DNA of 64,000 bases from Paraburkholderia sp. BCC1884 (GTDB lineage: Bacteria; Pseudomonadota; Gammaproteobacteria; Burkholderiales; Burkholderiaceae). Below, piece by piece: positions 44,766-54,191 of the stretch. The notes below the pieces were generated by a model that was given only the letters and a program-made list of their open reading frames with translations, did no database searches and was not told the DNA's origin. The position numbers and the translations under genes are program-made. How positions within the stretch are numbered: the stretch's first letter is position 1; each line of letters begins with the position of its first letter. The stretch spans positions 310,001 through 374,000 of the forward strand of contig NZ_CAAJGL010000123.1 of NCBI RefSeq assembly GCF_900996225.1. Direction: 5' to 3'.

Positions 44766-45498
44766 CAGCAGTGTTAGCTTCATGATCCATGGCAGCAGCA
44801 GCCAGTTGCACTGCAAGCTCAGGATGGGCTTCCTTGCGCTCACTGTATCGGTCAGTCAGATAGTCCGAGCGGTCACGCACCATCAGTGTGAACTTGAACA
44901 GTTCTTCCATGACGTCGACCATACGGTCGTAATACGCAGATGGCTTCATGCGGCCTTCAGCGTCGAATTCCTGCCATGCCTTCGCGACGGACGACTGGTT
45001 GGGGATCGTCACCATGCGCATCCACCGGCCCAGCACACGCAGGGCGTTGACCGCGTTGAATGACTGCGAGCCGCCGGATACCTGCATGACGGCAAGCGTG
45101 CGCCCTTGCGTAGGACGCACACCACCACTTTCAAGCGGTAGCCAGTCAATCTGGTTCTTGAAGACCGCCGTCAACGTGCCGTGTCGTTCGGGACTGCACC
45201 AGACCTGTCCTTCCGACCACTCCGACAGCTTGCGCAGTTCAACGACCTTCGGATGATCGGCCGCAACGCTGTCCACGACCGGGAGGCCATGCGGATCGAA
45301 GACTCGCGTATCAGCGCCGAAATGGCGCAGGATGCGTTCTGCTTCAAGAGTCAGTTGGCGGCTGTAAGACGTTTCCCGAAGGGAGCCGTACAGGAGAAGA
45401 ATTCGCGGTGCATGCTGCGATGCGATGGCTGGTGTCAGCTTGTGCAGGTTCGGTCTGTCGAGATGAGGCTCGCTGACGTTGGGCAATCCATTGATCAC
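44734..45498 (-). CDS. arsH: ArsH, NADPH-dependent organoarsenical oxidase
   Basis: A 254-residue flavoprotein of the ArsH family, which oxidises trivalent methyl and aromatic arsenicals to the less toxic pentavalent forms using FMN and NADPH. Seen: LLLYGSLRETSYSRQLTLEAERIL for the flavin phosphate site, WSEGQVWCSPERHGTLTAVFKNQIDWLP, and MQVSGGSQSFNAVNALRVLGRWMRM. Its GTG start overlaps the arsC stop (GTGA), so it is translationally coupled. The acidic C-terminal tail is longer than usual and overlaps the broken MFS gene. Confidence 0.93.
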   Translation of the reverse strand: MINGLPNVSEPHLDRPNLHKLTPAIASQHAPRILLLYGSLRETSYSRQLTLEAERILRHFGADTRVFDPHGLPVVDSVAADHPKVVELRKLSEWSEGQVWCSPERHGTLTAVFKNQIDWLPLESGGVRPTQGRTLAVMQVSGGSQSFNAVNALRVLGRWMRMVTIPNQSSVAKAWQEFDAEGRMKPSAYYDRMVDVMEELFKFTLMVRDRSDYLTDRYSERKEAHPELAVQLAAAAMDHEANTADDDTNDGEAE

Positions 45499-45920
45499 TT
45501 ATTGACTCTCCGTCCTTTGTCATCAATCACCACTTCGCCATCTTCCTTCGTGAACGGCCTGTTCATTGCTTCGGGCAAAATCTCGAGAACGAGTTCGGAG
45601 GGGCGGCACAGGCGCACGCCGTGTGGCGTGACGACAAACGGTCGATTGATCAGGATCGGGTGCGTGAGCATCGCATCGAGAAGCTGCTCATCCGTGAGCG
45701 CTAAATTGTCCAGAGACAATTCAGCGTACGGAGTTCCCTTCTGACGCAGGGCGTCGCGGACCGTCATACCTGCGCGCCGGAACAGATCCTTGAGCGTTGT
45801 CCGCTCAGGTGGCGTTTCAAGATATTCGATGATCTGCGGTTCGATGCCCGCATTGCGAATCATGGCTAGCGTGTTGCGCGATGTCCCGCAATCGGGATTG
45901 TGATAGATCGTGATGCTCAT
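45495..45920 (-). CDS. arsC: ArsC arsenate reductase, glutaredoxin-coupled
   Basis: A 141-residue arsenate reductase of the E. coli-plasmid type, reducing As(V) to As(III) with glutaredoxin and glutathione. The catalytic cysteine is in NPDCGTSRN near the start; ILINRPFVVTPHGVRLCRPSE gives the arginines that bind arsenate. The ATG overlaps the acr3 stop by four bases (ATGA), and its own stop overlaps arsH. The arsenite it makes is exported by the Acr3 pump encoded just upstream. Confidence 0.95.
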   Translation of the reverse strand: MSITIYHNPDCGTSRNTLAMIRNAGIEPQIIEYLETPPERTTLKDLFRRAGMTVRDALRQKGTPYAELSLDNLALTDEQLLDAMLTHPILINRPFVVTPHGVRLCRPSELVLEILPEAMNRPFTKEDGEVVIDDKGRRVNK

Positions 45921-47002
45921 GAACGTTGCCCTTCAATGCTGTGTTTTGCCTCGTACCAGTGTTGCGAGCGGTTGACCACGCTGACGACCAGCAGCATGAC
46001 CGGCACTTCGATCAATACACCGACCACCGTGGCGAGCGCCGCACCCGAATGAAAACCGAACAGGCTGATGGCGGTAGCCACAGCAAGTTCAAAAAAGTTG
46101 CTCGCACCGATCAGACTCGATGGCCCTGCGACACAATGCGCGACACCCAGCCGACGATTGAGCAGGTACGCGAGGCCAGAATTGAAAAACACCTGAATGA
46201 GGATCGGCACCGCGAGCATTGCGATAACGAGCGGTTCGCGGATGATGGCTTGTCCCTGAAACGCGAACAGCAGCACCAGCGTCGCCAGTAACGCGCAGAT
46301 CGAATAAGGACCAAGACGCGTCACGGCGTGCCTGAAATGCGCTTCGCCTTTTGCAAGCAGGTGTTTGCGTAGCAGTTGTGCAAGGACGACGGGGATGACG
46401 ATGTACAGGCCGACAGAGATGATCAACGTATTCCATGGCACCGAGATGGCTGACAGACCAAGCAGCAGCGCAACGAGCGGCGCGAATGCCACGATCATGA
46501 TCGAGTCGTTGAGTGCGACCTGCGACAGCGTGAAATAGGGATCGCCTTTGCACAGTAGTGACCAGACGAACACCATCGCCGTGCAGGGTGCTGCGGCCAG
46601 CAGGATCAACCCGGCAATGTAACTGTCAAGCTGGTCCGCGGGCAGCCAGAGTGCAAAGACATGCCTGATGAAAATCCAGCCGAGGAACGCCATTGAAAAT
46701 GGCTTGACGAACCAGTTCACGAACAGCGTGACACCAATGCCGCGCCACTGGCTTTTTACCTGAGTCATCGCCGCGAAGTCGATCTTGACGAGCATCGGGA
46801 TAATCATGATCCAGATCAGTACTCCGACCGGCAGGTTGACCTGTGCGACTTCCATGCTTCCGATGGCCTGAAAGACCATCGGAAGCATCTGTCCGAGCAG
46901 GATGCCAGCCACGATGCATAGCGCAACCCAAACCGTCAGATAGCGTTCGAAAAATCCAATTGCGGGACGTGCTGGCCGGGCTATCGTTTCACTGCTACTC
47001 AT
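45917..47002 (-). CDS. acr3: Acr3 arsenite efflux pump
   Basis: A 361-residue ten-helix Acr3-family arsenite transporter of the inner membrane. The conserved cysteine lies in ILLAAAPCTAMVFVWS, followed by LNDSIMIVAFAPLVALLLG, and the later LIGASNFFELAVATAISLFG segment is also typical. It expels As(III) using the proton gradient. The ATG at 47002 was chosen because MSSSETIARPARPAIGFFERYLTVWV is the usual start; the frame runs open upstream to 47101, almost into arsR. It is coupled to arsC by a four-base overlap and follows arsR by 82 bp. Confidence 0.95.
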   Translation of the reverse strand: MSSSETIARPARPAIGFFERYLTVWVALCIVAGILLGQMLPMVFQAIGSMEVAQVNLPVGVLIWIMIIPMLVKIDFAAMTQVKSQWRGIGVTLFVNWFVKPFSMAFLGWIFIRHVFALWLPADQLDSYIAGLILLAAAPCTAMVFVWSLLCKGDPYFTLSQVALNDSIMIVAFAPLVALLLGLSAISVPWNTLIISVGLYIVIPVVLAQLLRKHLLAKGEAHFRHAVTRLGPYSICALLATLVLLFAFQGQAIIREPLVIAMLAVPILIQVFFNSGLAYLLNRRLGVAHCVAGPSSLIGASNFFELAVATAISLFGFHSGAALATVVGVLIEVPVMLLVVSVVNRSQHWYEAKHSIEGQRS

Positions 47003-47084
47003 GACCTGAACGCCGATGTGGTCCACACCGGGTTTCGCGCCCCGCTCCGAGGGTTCTCGACAGCGGCGTGAATATGCATTCGCC

Positions 47085-47417
47085 TCATGGTTTGTCTCCA
47101 CAGCAGTTGGGGAGATCGCTCGCCGCGCAGGTTACGCCGGCACAGCAGTTCTCGGTGAGAAAGCCGATCAGGTCCGTCATTGCATCGAAGTTCGCCGAGT
47201 AGATGACGAAACGACCCGACTGACGTGGCTTGACGAGGTCCGCATGCGACAGGTCCTTCAGATGGAAGGACAGACCGGATGGGGATATCCCGAGCTGCTG
47301 CGCGATCTCCCCGGCAGGCATACCGTCCGGGCCTGCGACGACAAGCGTGCGGAAGATCGCGAGGCGTGATTCATGGGCGAGCGCGCTCAGTGCGCGTACA
47401 ACAAGGATTGAGTCCAT
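47085..47417 (-). CDS. arsR: ArsR arsenite-responsive repressor
   Basis: A 110-residue ArsR/SmtB repressor. Winged helix: ALAHESRLAIFRTLVVAG, EIAQQLGISPSGLSFHLKDL. It lacks the CVC pair of the classic E. coli ArsR; instead the C-terminus is cysteine-rich (ENCCAGVTC and NCCGDKP), as in ArsR proteins that bind As(III) through C-terminal cysteines. Arsenite binding should release it from the palindrome at 47447-47466 and switch on the operon. ATG 47417 was chosen over an upstream TTG that would fall inside the operator. Confidence 0.93.
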   Translation of the reverse strand: MDSILVVRALSALAHESRLAIFRTLVVAGPDGMPAGEIAQQLGISPSGLSFHLKDLSHADLVKPRQSGRFVIYSANFDAMTDLIGFLTENCCAGVTCAASDLPNCCGDKP

Positions 47418-47446
47418 GGATCGAAGGATAGGACAATTGCTTTTAT

Positions 47447-47466
47447 ATTTCAAGTAATCTTGAAAT
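47447..47466. promoter_or_regulatory. ArsR operator
   Basis: ATTTCAAG and CTTGAAAT around TAAT: perfect 8-bp arms, 30 bp upstream of the arsR start codon. The TTCAA-type half-sites and spacing fit ArsR-family operators. Confidence 0.75.
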
Positions 47467-47749
47467 GAAGGCGGTGCTTATCGCCTTTGGCCTTACTTAA
47501 GGCTGCATTAGACGAGGAACGGCCGTTCAGCCTCGGACGCTACCCGGCGGCCCCCGCTTCTTGCAACGGCGTCAGGCCGGTTTGGCGGGCTGATTGCTTT
47601 CTTGGTTGTATCAACTCGCTCGACTCAACACTTGCCGCTCCAACAGCCACCCCAATCTGATAGCGTTTTGTAGGCGATAGGCGCGACTTTTGCTGTTTCT
47701 CTCCGACGGGTAGCAAGCTCGCCAGAGCGGATCATCAGGGAGAACACAA

Positions 47750-48946
47750 ATGCGAACGGACAAACCGCACCAACTGATTCGTCGGCACCTGATGCGGCGG
47801 CGAGTCTTGTCGTCGATCGGCGCCACGGTGTTAGGCATGCTCGGGTTGGACTCGTATGCGATCGCCGCTTCGGCCGCGATCTCACCGCGCCTCGAAACCG
47901 TGGCGAGCTTCGATGACGATTTCCGGCTCGTCGGCATTGGTGTATCGCGGCAAGGACGTGTCTTCGCGACAGCGCCGGCGTCGGTCAAGCGTTCGCGCTA
48001 CAGCCTGGTCGAAGTCGACCCGGCGACCGGTACGCTGACTCCCTTTCCGGACGAAAGCTGGAACACCTATCAAGCCGATGCAGATGGCGCGCGTCAGTGG
48101 ATTTCGGTGCAGGCGCTATGGGTGGATGAACAGGATCATTTGTGGGCGCTCGATTCTTCGTTGTCTTCGGTCGATCAGAAACGTCAGCCGCCCAAGCTCG
48201 TGCAATTCGATCTCAACACGCGTCGGATCGTGCGTCAGTTCAACTATGGCGAACTCGTCACGCCTAAAGATTCGCTCAACGATATCCGCGTGGATCTCAA
48301 GCATGGCTATGCCTATCTCAGCAACGCCGGCAATCAGGGCGGCATTGCCGTCACGAATCTGACGAGCGGTGAGTCGCGTCTGCTGCTGGCGGGCGACCGC
48401 TCCAGCATGTCGGACCCAAGCCAGCATCTGATGTTCGGCGAGCGCATTGCACGCAAACTCGATGGCGGCGTGCTCGTTTTGCAAACCGACGGCATTGCCG
48501 TTTCTCCGGATCGCGAGTGGGTCTATTACCGGCCGCTGACTGATCACCATTACTGGCGCGTGCCGACCGCGGCGCTGATCGACACGTCGCTGTCCGCCGA
48601 AGCTTTATCGCAGCGCGTGCAATCCCTTGGCGATGGCGCGCTGACAGGCGGTCTCATCATGAGCGCGGCGGGCGTGCTCTATGGCGGCGATCTGGAAAAT
48701 CGCACGGTGGTGGCTTTCGATATCGTCCAGATCGACGGAAAGCCCAAGCTGGTGCAGAAGACATTCGTCGGCAAGCACCCCCAGCTTTCATGGGCCGATG
48801 GCTTTGCCATACAGAACGGTTACCTGTACATCGCGGATTCGCACTTGCACGAACTTAACTTTTCTAACGGTTACCCACCTGAAGGAAAACTTTCGATTTT
48901 CCGCGTTCGCTTGCCGCAGCAACCAGCACAAGGATTCGCGGGATAG
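47750..48946 (+). CDS. Yellow / major royal jelly protein-like exported protein
   Basis: A 398-residue protein with a twin-arginine-like leader (MRRRVLSSIGATVLGMLGL). The rest is a six-bladed beta-propeller resembling insect Yellow/MRJP proteins: VSVQALWVDEQDHLWALDSSLS, KLVQFDLNTRRIVRQF, SLNDIRVDLKHGYAYLSNAG, GIAVSPDREWVYYRPLTDHHYWRVPTAAL, LSWADGFAIQNGYLYIADS, each shown in part. Bacterial members are periplasmic with unknown activity, possibly lactonase-like. AGGGAGAA precedes the ATG. A LysR gene follows on the same strand 250 bp on. Confidence 0.82.
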   Translation: MRTDKPHQLIRRHLMRRRVLSSIGATVLGMLGLDSYAIAASAAISPRLETVASFDDDFRLVGIGVSRQGRVFATAPASVKRSRYSLVEVDPATGTLTPFPDESWNTYQADADGARQWISVQALWVDEQDHLWALDSSLSSVDQKRQPPKLVQFDLNTRRIVRQFNYGELVTPKDSLNDIRVDLKHGYAYLSNAGNQGGIAVTNLTSGESRLLLAGDRSSMSDPSQHLMFGERIARKLDGGVLVLQTDGIAVSPDREWVYYRPLTDHHYWRVPTAALIDTSLSAEALSQRVQSLGDGALTGGLIMSAAGVLYGGDLENRTVVAFDIVQIDGKPKLVQKTFVGKHPQLSWADGFAIQNGYLYIADSHLHELNFSNGYPPEGKLSIFRVRLPQQPAQGFAG

Positions 48947-49197
48947 CGCGAATGCCCCTAGCAGCGCTTGTGTTTCGAGCATAACCAGCGTGCTCTATGT
49001 GGGAGTGACCTCCTGGATGCCGTCGTACCTGAGGCCGACCTGAGGCCGCCGTGAAAGAATCGCGGTGAGGTGGTGCGTGGCCATTGCGCTAAACTTGCTT
49101 CGGCATCCGCTGCATAACAAAGCGGCCTCACGAAGTCGACTTGCGGGTGCCATGCGAAGTCTGACATGCCGAAGCATCCCTTTGTTCGTCCACGACC

Positions 49198-50112
49198 ATG
49201 CGCTTGCGTCATATCGAAGTCTTTCACGCTGTCATGCAGGCTGGCTCGCTTTCGGGCGCCGCCAGTCTGCTGAACATTTCGCAGCCGGCGGCGAGCAAGA
49301 TGCTCGCGCAGGCCGAGTACAGTCTCGGCGTTGCGCTTTTCAAGCGGCTGCCCAGCGGGCTGAAACCGACGCCTGAAGCAATGTTGTTGTTCCAGGAGAC
49401 CAAGACTCTGCACGCGAGCCTCGATCGCGTCAGGCATCTCGCGCGCAATCTGGCTTCGCATCCTGGCGGCATGCTTCGCATCGGCTGTATTCCGAGTCTC
49501 GGATTGAGTCTCGTGCCGCGCGCCGTCGCGGCATTCACGCGACTCTGCCCGGATGTCTCGATCAATATCCGGACCGAAAACCAGCAGACCTTGTCGGCAC
49601 TGCTGCTGGCGCAGGAAATCGACATCGGTATTGCTTTCGAACCGACGCCGATGGCCGGGATTGCTATCGAAGAACTCGGTCGGGCGCGGGCCGTCCTGTT
49701 CGGAGCCCGTAGCGACTGGGCGGCGAACGGGCCGGTCCACCTTCGCGAACTCGACTTTTCGAAGTGGATCAGTCTGGACTCCACGGACCCGCTTGGCTCG
49801 ATCATCAACGCGACGCTGGCGAGCTTCGACGAAGGCGGTCGCGTGCCGATGATCCAGGTCAAGACCTACTATCTGGCGCGCGCGTTAGTAGAGAGCGGCA
49901 TCGGCTTTACGATCATCGACGAATATACGGCGCAATCGGCTGCGGACACGTTTGCGGTCAGGCAACTCGAACCCGCGCTGTCAGTTGGCGTGTGCATGAT
50001 GACGTCGATTAGCCATGCGGGCACGCAGGGACTCAAGGTATTTGTCCAGCAACTCGAAAAGCATCTGACGGAAGGCCGCGGAGAGACCGGCATGTCGTAT
50101 GGGCGTGCGTAG
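49198..50112 (+). CDS. LysR family transcriptional regulator
   Basis: A 304-residue LysR regulator. HTH: RLRHIEVFHAVMQAGSLSGAA, LLNISQPAASKMLAQAEYSLGVALFKRLPSGLKPT. The effector domain contains LRIGCIPSLGLSLVP and DIGIAFEPTPMAG. The branch is the one with RHIEVFxAVM starts, often tied to amino acid or opine catabolism. The 251-bp gap before it shows no gene. Its target is unclear: the Yellow-like gene upstream or the binding-protein/GGDEF pair downstream. Confidence 0.9.
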   Translation: MRLRHIEVFHAVMQAGSLSGAASLLNISQPAASKMLAQAEYSLGVALFKRLPSGLKPTPEAMLLFQETKTLHASLDRVRHLARNLASHPGGMLRIGCIPSLGLSLVPRAVAAFTRLCPDVSINIRTENQQTLSALLLAQEIDIGIAFEPTPMAGIAIEELGRARAVLFGARSDWAANGPVHLRELDFSKWISLDSTDPLGSIINATLASFDEGGRVPMIQVKTYYLARALVESGIGFTIIDEYTAQSAADTFAVRQLEPALSVGVCMMTSISHAGTQGLKVFVQQLEKHLTEGRGETGMSYGRA

Positions 50113-50289
50113 AAGGAAGTTTTCGGATCAAGTATTATGTGTGCCCGTCAGGTAGATGTATGCTGAACAGCTTTCAAAAAAACGGCATCTGATCGGCCGC
50201 AACCAACGTGACAACGCATCAGAAGCGCTCGTCGGTACGGTCGAGCAGAAAAATTGCTATTCAAAACGCCTTCGCAGGATGGAAATACT

Positions 50290-51084
50290 GTGATTCGACA
50301 TGGCCTTGCCGGGCTGTTGCTGGCGGTAAGCAGTTTAGGCAGTGCCATGGCGGCCGGCCCCCTTTGCTCACGCCCATTTACACTGGCGTTGCACGATCAC
50401 GGTCTGCTGTATTCAGTCGAGACGGACACCGGGATCGATAAGGATTTCGCTGACAAGTTGAGCCGACGCAGTGGCTGCCAGATCAGGGTCAGCCTCATGT
50501 CGCGAGCCCGAATCTGGAAGCTGATCGAATCCGGCGCACTCGACTTCAGTCTGTCGGGTATCTCCAACGACGAACGCAACCAGTACGCCGACTTCGCCTG
50601 GTACTTCAGCAACAAATACTATTTGCTGGTACGCAAAGATGCGGGCATCCGGCGCCTCGCCGATTTCGAGCATAACGACCGGTTTCAACTCGGCGTTATC
50701 CGCAGCTTCCGCTATAGCGCATCGGCAAACCGGCTGGTCGACTCCCTGTCGGAGGAAAACCGGGTCAGCCAGGCAGGCGGGCTAGATCCGTTGTATCAGG
50801 CACTGATCCTCCGGCAGATACAGGGCATGATTATCGAGCCTTTCGATTACCCTTCAATCGACGACAGGAAGATCCGCGATGTGACCGCCATCGTGGAGTT
50901 CGACGACCCTGCTGTACCTCACGGCCTGATCATGTCGAAAAAGGCCCTGCCGCCAGCCGAGCGCGAGAAATGGCGTGCACTTGTGAATGAGATGCGAGCG
51001 GACGGCACTGTTCTGCGAATTTTCGAGAAGTATTTCAAACCCGACCTCGCGGCCTCGATGGTCAACTTCCCGGCGCACCCGTGA
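50290..51084 (+). CDS. Periplasmic solute-binding protein (SBP_bac_3-like)
   Basis: A 264-residue periplasmic binding protein of the amino-acid type: signal peptide (IRHGLAGLLLAVSSLGSAMAAG), then TDTGIDKDFADKLSRRSGCQIRVSL, LIESGALDFSLSGISNDERNQYADFAWYF and LVRKDAGIRRLADFE. No ABC permease is near. Its stop overlaps the GTG of the GGDEF/EAL gene (GTGA), so the two are made together. The likely job is presenting a ligand to that protein's periplasmic CHASE domain rather than transport. GTG 50290 was chosen because the signal peptide starts there after GGATGGAA; a TTG at 50254 would add 12 residues. Confidence 0.85.
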   Translation: MIRHGLAGLLLAVSSLGSAMAAGPLCSRPFTLALHDHGLLYSVETDTGIDKDFADKLSRRSGCQIRVSLMSRARIWKLIESGALDFSLSGISNDERNQYADFAWYFSNKYYLLVRKDAGIRRLADFEHNDRFQLGVIRSFRYSASANRLVDSLSEENRVSQAGGLDPLYQALILRQIQGMIIEPFDYPSIDDRKIRDVTAIVEFDDPAVPHGLIMSKKALPPAEREKWRALVNEMRADGTVLRIFEKYFKPDLAASMVNFPAHP

Positions 51085-54000
51085 ACTGGCCGCGCCTTGT
51101 TCTGTTGCCGCTGGTGGTCCTGTCGGCGTCGCTTAGCGTGACGTGGATGCTGTGGGACCATGAGCGGCAAGCCTCCCGTCACGAACTCCTGAGCCAGTTC
51201 AATTTCTCGCTCGGCGACGCCGTCAGCCGGATCGAGCAGCGCATGGGCACGTACGAACTTCTGCTACGCGGGGTGCAGAGTTTTATCGTCGCTGGCGGCG
51301 ACATGGATCGCGAGCGCTTTCGCGCCTATGTCGACACACTCAATGTCGACGCAAACTTCTCTGGCATTCAGGCTATCGGCTTCGTCGCGTGGGTGCCGGC
51401 TGCTCAAAAGGCGGCACACATTGCCGCTATGCGTCGTCAGGGACTGCTCGACTACACGATCCAGTCCAAAGGTTCGCGCGACAACTACGCACCGATCATC
51501 CAGCGTGAGCCGTCCGTCGGCATCAATCGCGCTGCGCCGGGGTTCGACGCCTGGTCGGACCCGGTACGGCGACGCGCTATGGAGCAGGCGCGTGACTCCG
51601 GCATGGCAACCGTTTCCGGAAAGGTCCGTCTGGCAGTGGATGCCGGGAGCAGTGCGCACCCCGGTTTTATCATGTACTTGCCGATCTACGCCCAAGCTCA
51701 ATCGCAGGATAGCGTCGCCCAGCGTCGCGCACACCTGGTAGGCTGGGTCTACGCCTCGTTTCGCATGCGCGACGTGATCGCGAGTCTGTATGGCGAGCAG
51801 TTGCCCGGTCTCAGCATCGCTGTTTATGACGGCGTCGCGCCTTCGCCCGCGGCGCTTTTTCATAAGACGTCGGAAACACCTGGCCATCATCAGTCGTCGA
51901 ACATATCGGCCAACGAATACCTTGTCGTCGGTGGGCACGACTGGACGCTCTCGATGAGTGCCCAGGATGACTTTTACGCCCGCTTCGGTCGCAACGCGAT
52001 GCTCCCGATCGCCACTACCGGCACGGGTTTAAGTTTGCTTCTGGCGCTGCTCACCTGGCTGATGATGACCAGCCGCGGAAGAACGATGCGGCTTGCCTCC
52101 GCGATGACCAAAGAACTCCGCGAGAACGAGGAGAAATTTCGCGCGATCGCCGACTGCACGGTCAACTGGGAAATCTGGTGGGGACCCGACGGCAAACCCC
52201 GCTGGATCAATCCGGCGGTCAGAAAGTACATTGGCTATACCGTCGACGAATGTATGGGCATGCGCGATTTCGCGGGAGCCGTGATCTATCCGGAGGATAT
52301 CCCGCGTGTGGCGCCCGAGTTCAGGAAGGCACTGAAGGGCCGTCGCGGCGACGATCTGGAATTTCGGTGCGTCCGCAAGGACGGCTCACTGATGTGGCTT
52401 TCCGCGTCATGGGTTCCGATTAGCGACTCCACGGGCGGTTTCATCGGTTTTCGCACCAGCGGGCGAGACATCACCGAGCGCAAGCAGGTGGAAGCCGAAC
52501 TTCGGATCGCCGCCGTTGCGTTCGACTCGATGGAGCCGATGATGGTCACCGACGCCAGTGCCACGATTCTCCGCGTGAACTCGGCGTTCACCGAATGCAC
52601 AGGCTATGCCCCAGGGGAAATCGTTGGCCAGACACCCCGCATACTTCGGTCGGGCCGTCATGATGCCGCTTTCTTCCAGGAGATGTGGGAGGCGATTCAT
52701 CGTGCCGGCGGCTGGCAAGGGGAAATCTGGGGACGCCGCAAAAATGGCGACGAATACCCGAAGTGGCTCACGATTTCCGCCGTGGTCGGCGACGATGGCG
52801 TCGTTAGCCACTATGTCGGCACCCATCACGACATTACCCAACGCAAGATCGCGGAAGAGCGAATCAGGGAGCTGGCCTTTTTTGATGCACTGACCCGCTT
52901 GCCGAACCGGACTCTACTGCTGGATCGCCTGAAGCAGGCAATTGCTGGGAGCGCACAGACTGGAGAGTGCGGTGCGCTGCTGTTCATCGATCTGGACCGC
53001 TTCAAGACGTTGAACGACACACTGGGCCACGACAAAGGCGACCTGCTGCTGCAGCACGTTGCACAACGTCTGGCCGCAAGTGTGCGGGATAGCGACACCG
53101 TGGCGAGAGTGGGGGGTGATGAGTTCGTCGTGGTGCTGAGGAATTTGCACAAAGACCGGCAGGAAGCGGCCAACCAGACCAAAGCCATGGGTGAGAAGCT
53201 TCTCGCGATTCTGGGCAGCCCGTATCAGCTTGGCGAGATTCAATACCGCAGCGGTGCAAGTATTGGCGCCACCGTGTTCAAAGGACATCAGACCTTAATC
53301 GATGAACTCCTGAAACAGGCCGACCTGGCGATGTACAAGTCCAAGGAGCGAGGACGCAATGCAGTGTGTTTCTTCGATCCGGAGATGCAAACCGTCGTGG
53401 TCGAGCGGGCCTTGCTCGAAGCTGGATTGCGCGATGCAGTCGAGGGTAACCAACTGCTGCTTCAGTATCAGGCGCAGGTGAACCGCAATAGCATAACAGG
53501 CGTGGAGGCACTCGTATGCTGGCAGCATCCCCGGCGCGGTCTGGTGCCACCCGGCGAGTTCATTCCATTGGCCGAAGAGACCGGCTTGATCTTCGCTCTG
53601 GGAAGTTGGGTTTTGGAAACCGCCTGTGCGCAGTTGGCGCAATGGGCAACGCGGCCTGACCTGGAACATCTCACGATTGCGGTCAACGTAAGCGCGCAGC
53701 AGTTCCGCGAATCCGACTTCGTGGAAAAAGTGTTGGCCATCATCGAGCGCACAGGCGCGCGGCCTGACAGGTTGCAACTGGAACTGACAGAAAGCGTGTT
53801 GGTGGATAACGTGCAGGACATTATCCTCAAGATGGAAGCGTTGAAAGCAAGGGGCATTGTCTTTGCGCTGGACGATTTCGGTATTGGGTATTCGTCACTT
53901 TCGTATCTGAAGCGCCTGCCGTTGGACCAGTTGAAGATCGACCGCTCGTTCGTTCGCGATATTCTGGTTGATCCCAACGACGCTGTGATAGCCAGCGCCA

Positions 54001-54191
54001 TCATTGCGCTTGCGCGCAGCCTCGGTTTGGGGGTCATCGCCGAAGGGGTGGAGACGGAAGCGCAACGCGACTTTCTCGCTGCCGCAGGTTGCCACGCATA
54101 TCAAGGCTACTATTTTTCCCGTCCGCTCTCCGTCGCGGGTTTTGAAGCGTTGTTCAACAGACTCGATGTCCGTCAGTTGATCGCCGAATAA
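51081..54191 (+). CDS. c-di-GMP enzyme: CHASE-PAS-PAS-GGDEF-EAL
   Basis: A 1036-residue membrane sensor. Helix 1 (RLVLLPLVVLSASLSVTWML), periplasmic CHASE domain (~45-290: GIQAIGFVAWVP, RDNYAPIIQREP), helix 2 (~308-330), two PAS domains (~350-470 and ~475-590), GGDEF with intact VARVGGDEFVVVL (678-682), and EAL with VEALVCWQHP (809-811), LELTES and DDFGIGYSS. Both enzyme halves keep their key residues, so it could make and degrade c-di-GMP; the product depends on the sensed signal. Its GTG overlaps the stop of the binding-protein gene. Confidence 0.93.
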   Translation: MNWPRLVLLPLVVLSASLSVTWMLWDHERQASRHELLSQFNFSLGDAVSRIEQRMGTYELLLRGVQSFIVAGGDMDRERFRAYVDTLNVDANFSGIQAIGFVAWVPAAQKAAHIAAMRRQGLLDYTIQSKGSRDNYAPIIQREPSVGINRAAPGFDAWSDPVRRRAMEQARDSGMATVSGKVRLAVDAGSSAHPGFIMYLPIYAQAQSQDSVAQRRAHLVGWVYASFRMRDVIASLYGEQLPGLSIAVYDGVAPSPAALFHKTSETPGHHQSSNISANEYLVVGGHDWTLSMSAQDDFYARFGRNAMLPIATTGTGLSLLLALLTWLMMTSRGRTMRLASAMTKELRENEEKFRAIADCTVNWEIWWGPDGKPRWINPAVRKYIGYTVDECMGMRDFAGAVIYPEDIPRVAPEFRKALKGRRGDDLEFRCVRKDGSLMWLSASWVPISDSTGGFIGFRTSGRDITERKQVEAELRIAAVAFDSMEPMMVTDASATILRVNSAFTECTGYAPGEIVGQTPRILRSGRHDAAFFQEMWEAIHRAGGWQGEIWGRRKNGDEYPKWLTISAVVGDDGVVSHYVGTHHDITQRKIAEERIRELAFFDALTRLPNRTLLLDRLKQAIAGSAQTGECGALLFIDLDRFKTLNDTLGHDKGDLLLQHVAQRLAASVRDSDTVARVGGDEFVVVLRNLHKDRQEAANQTKAMGEKLLAILGSPYQLGEIQYRSGASIGATVFKGHQTLIDELLKQADLAMYKSKERGRNAVCFFDPEMQTVVVERALLEAGLRDAVEGNQLLLQYQAQVNRNSITGVEALVCWQHPRRGLVPPGEFIPLAEETGLIFALGSWVLETACAQLAQWATRPDLEHLTIAVNVSAQQFRESDFVEKVLAIIERTGARPDRLQLELTESVLVDNVQDIILKMEALKARGIVFALDDFGIGYSSLSYLKRLPLDQLKIDRSFVRDILVDPNDAVIASAIIALARSLGLGVIAEGVETEAQRDFLAAAGCHAYQGYYFSRPLSVAGFEALFNRLDVRQLIAE

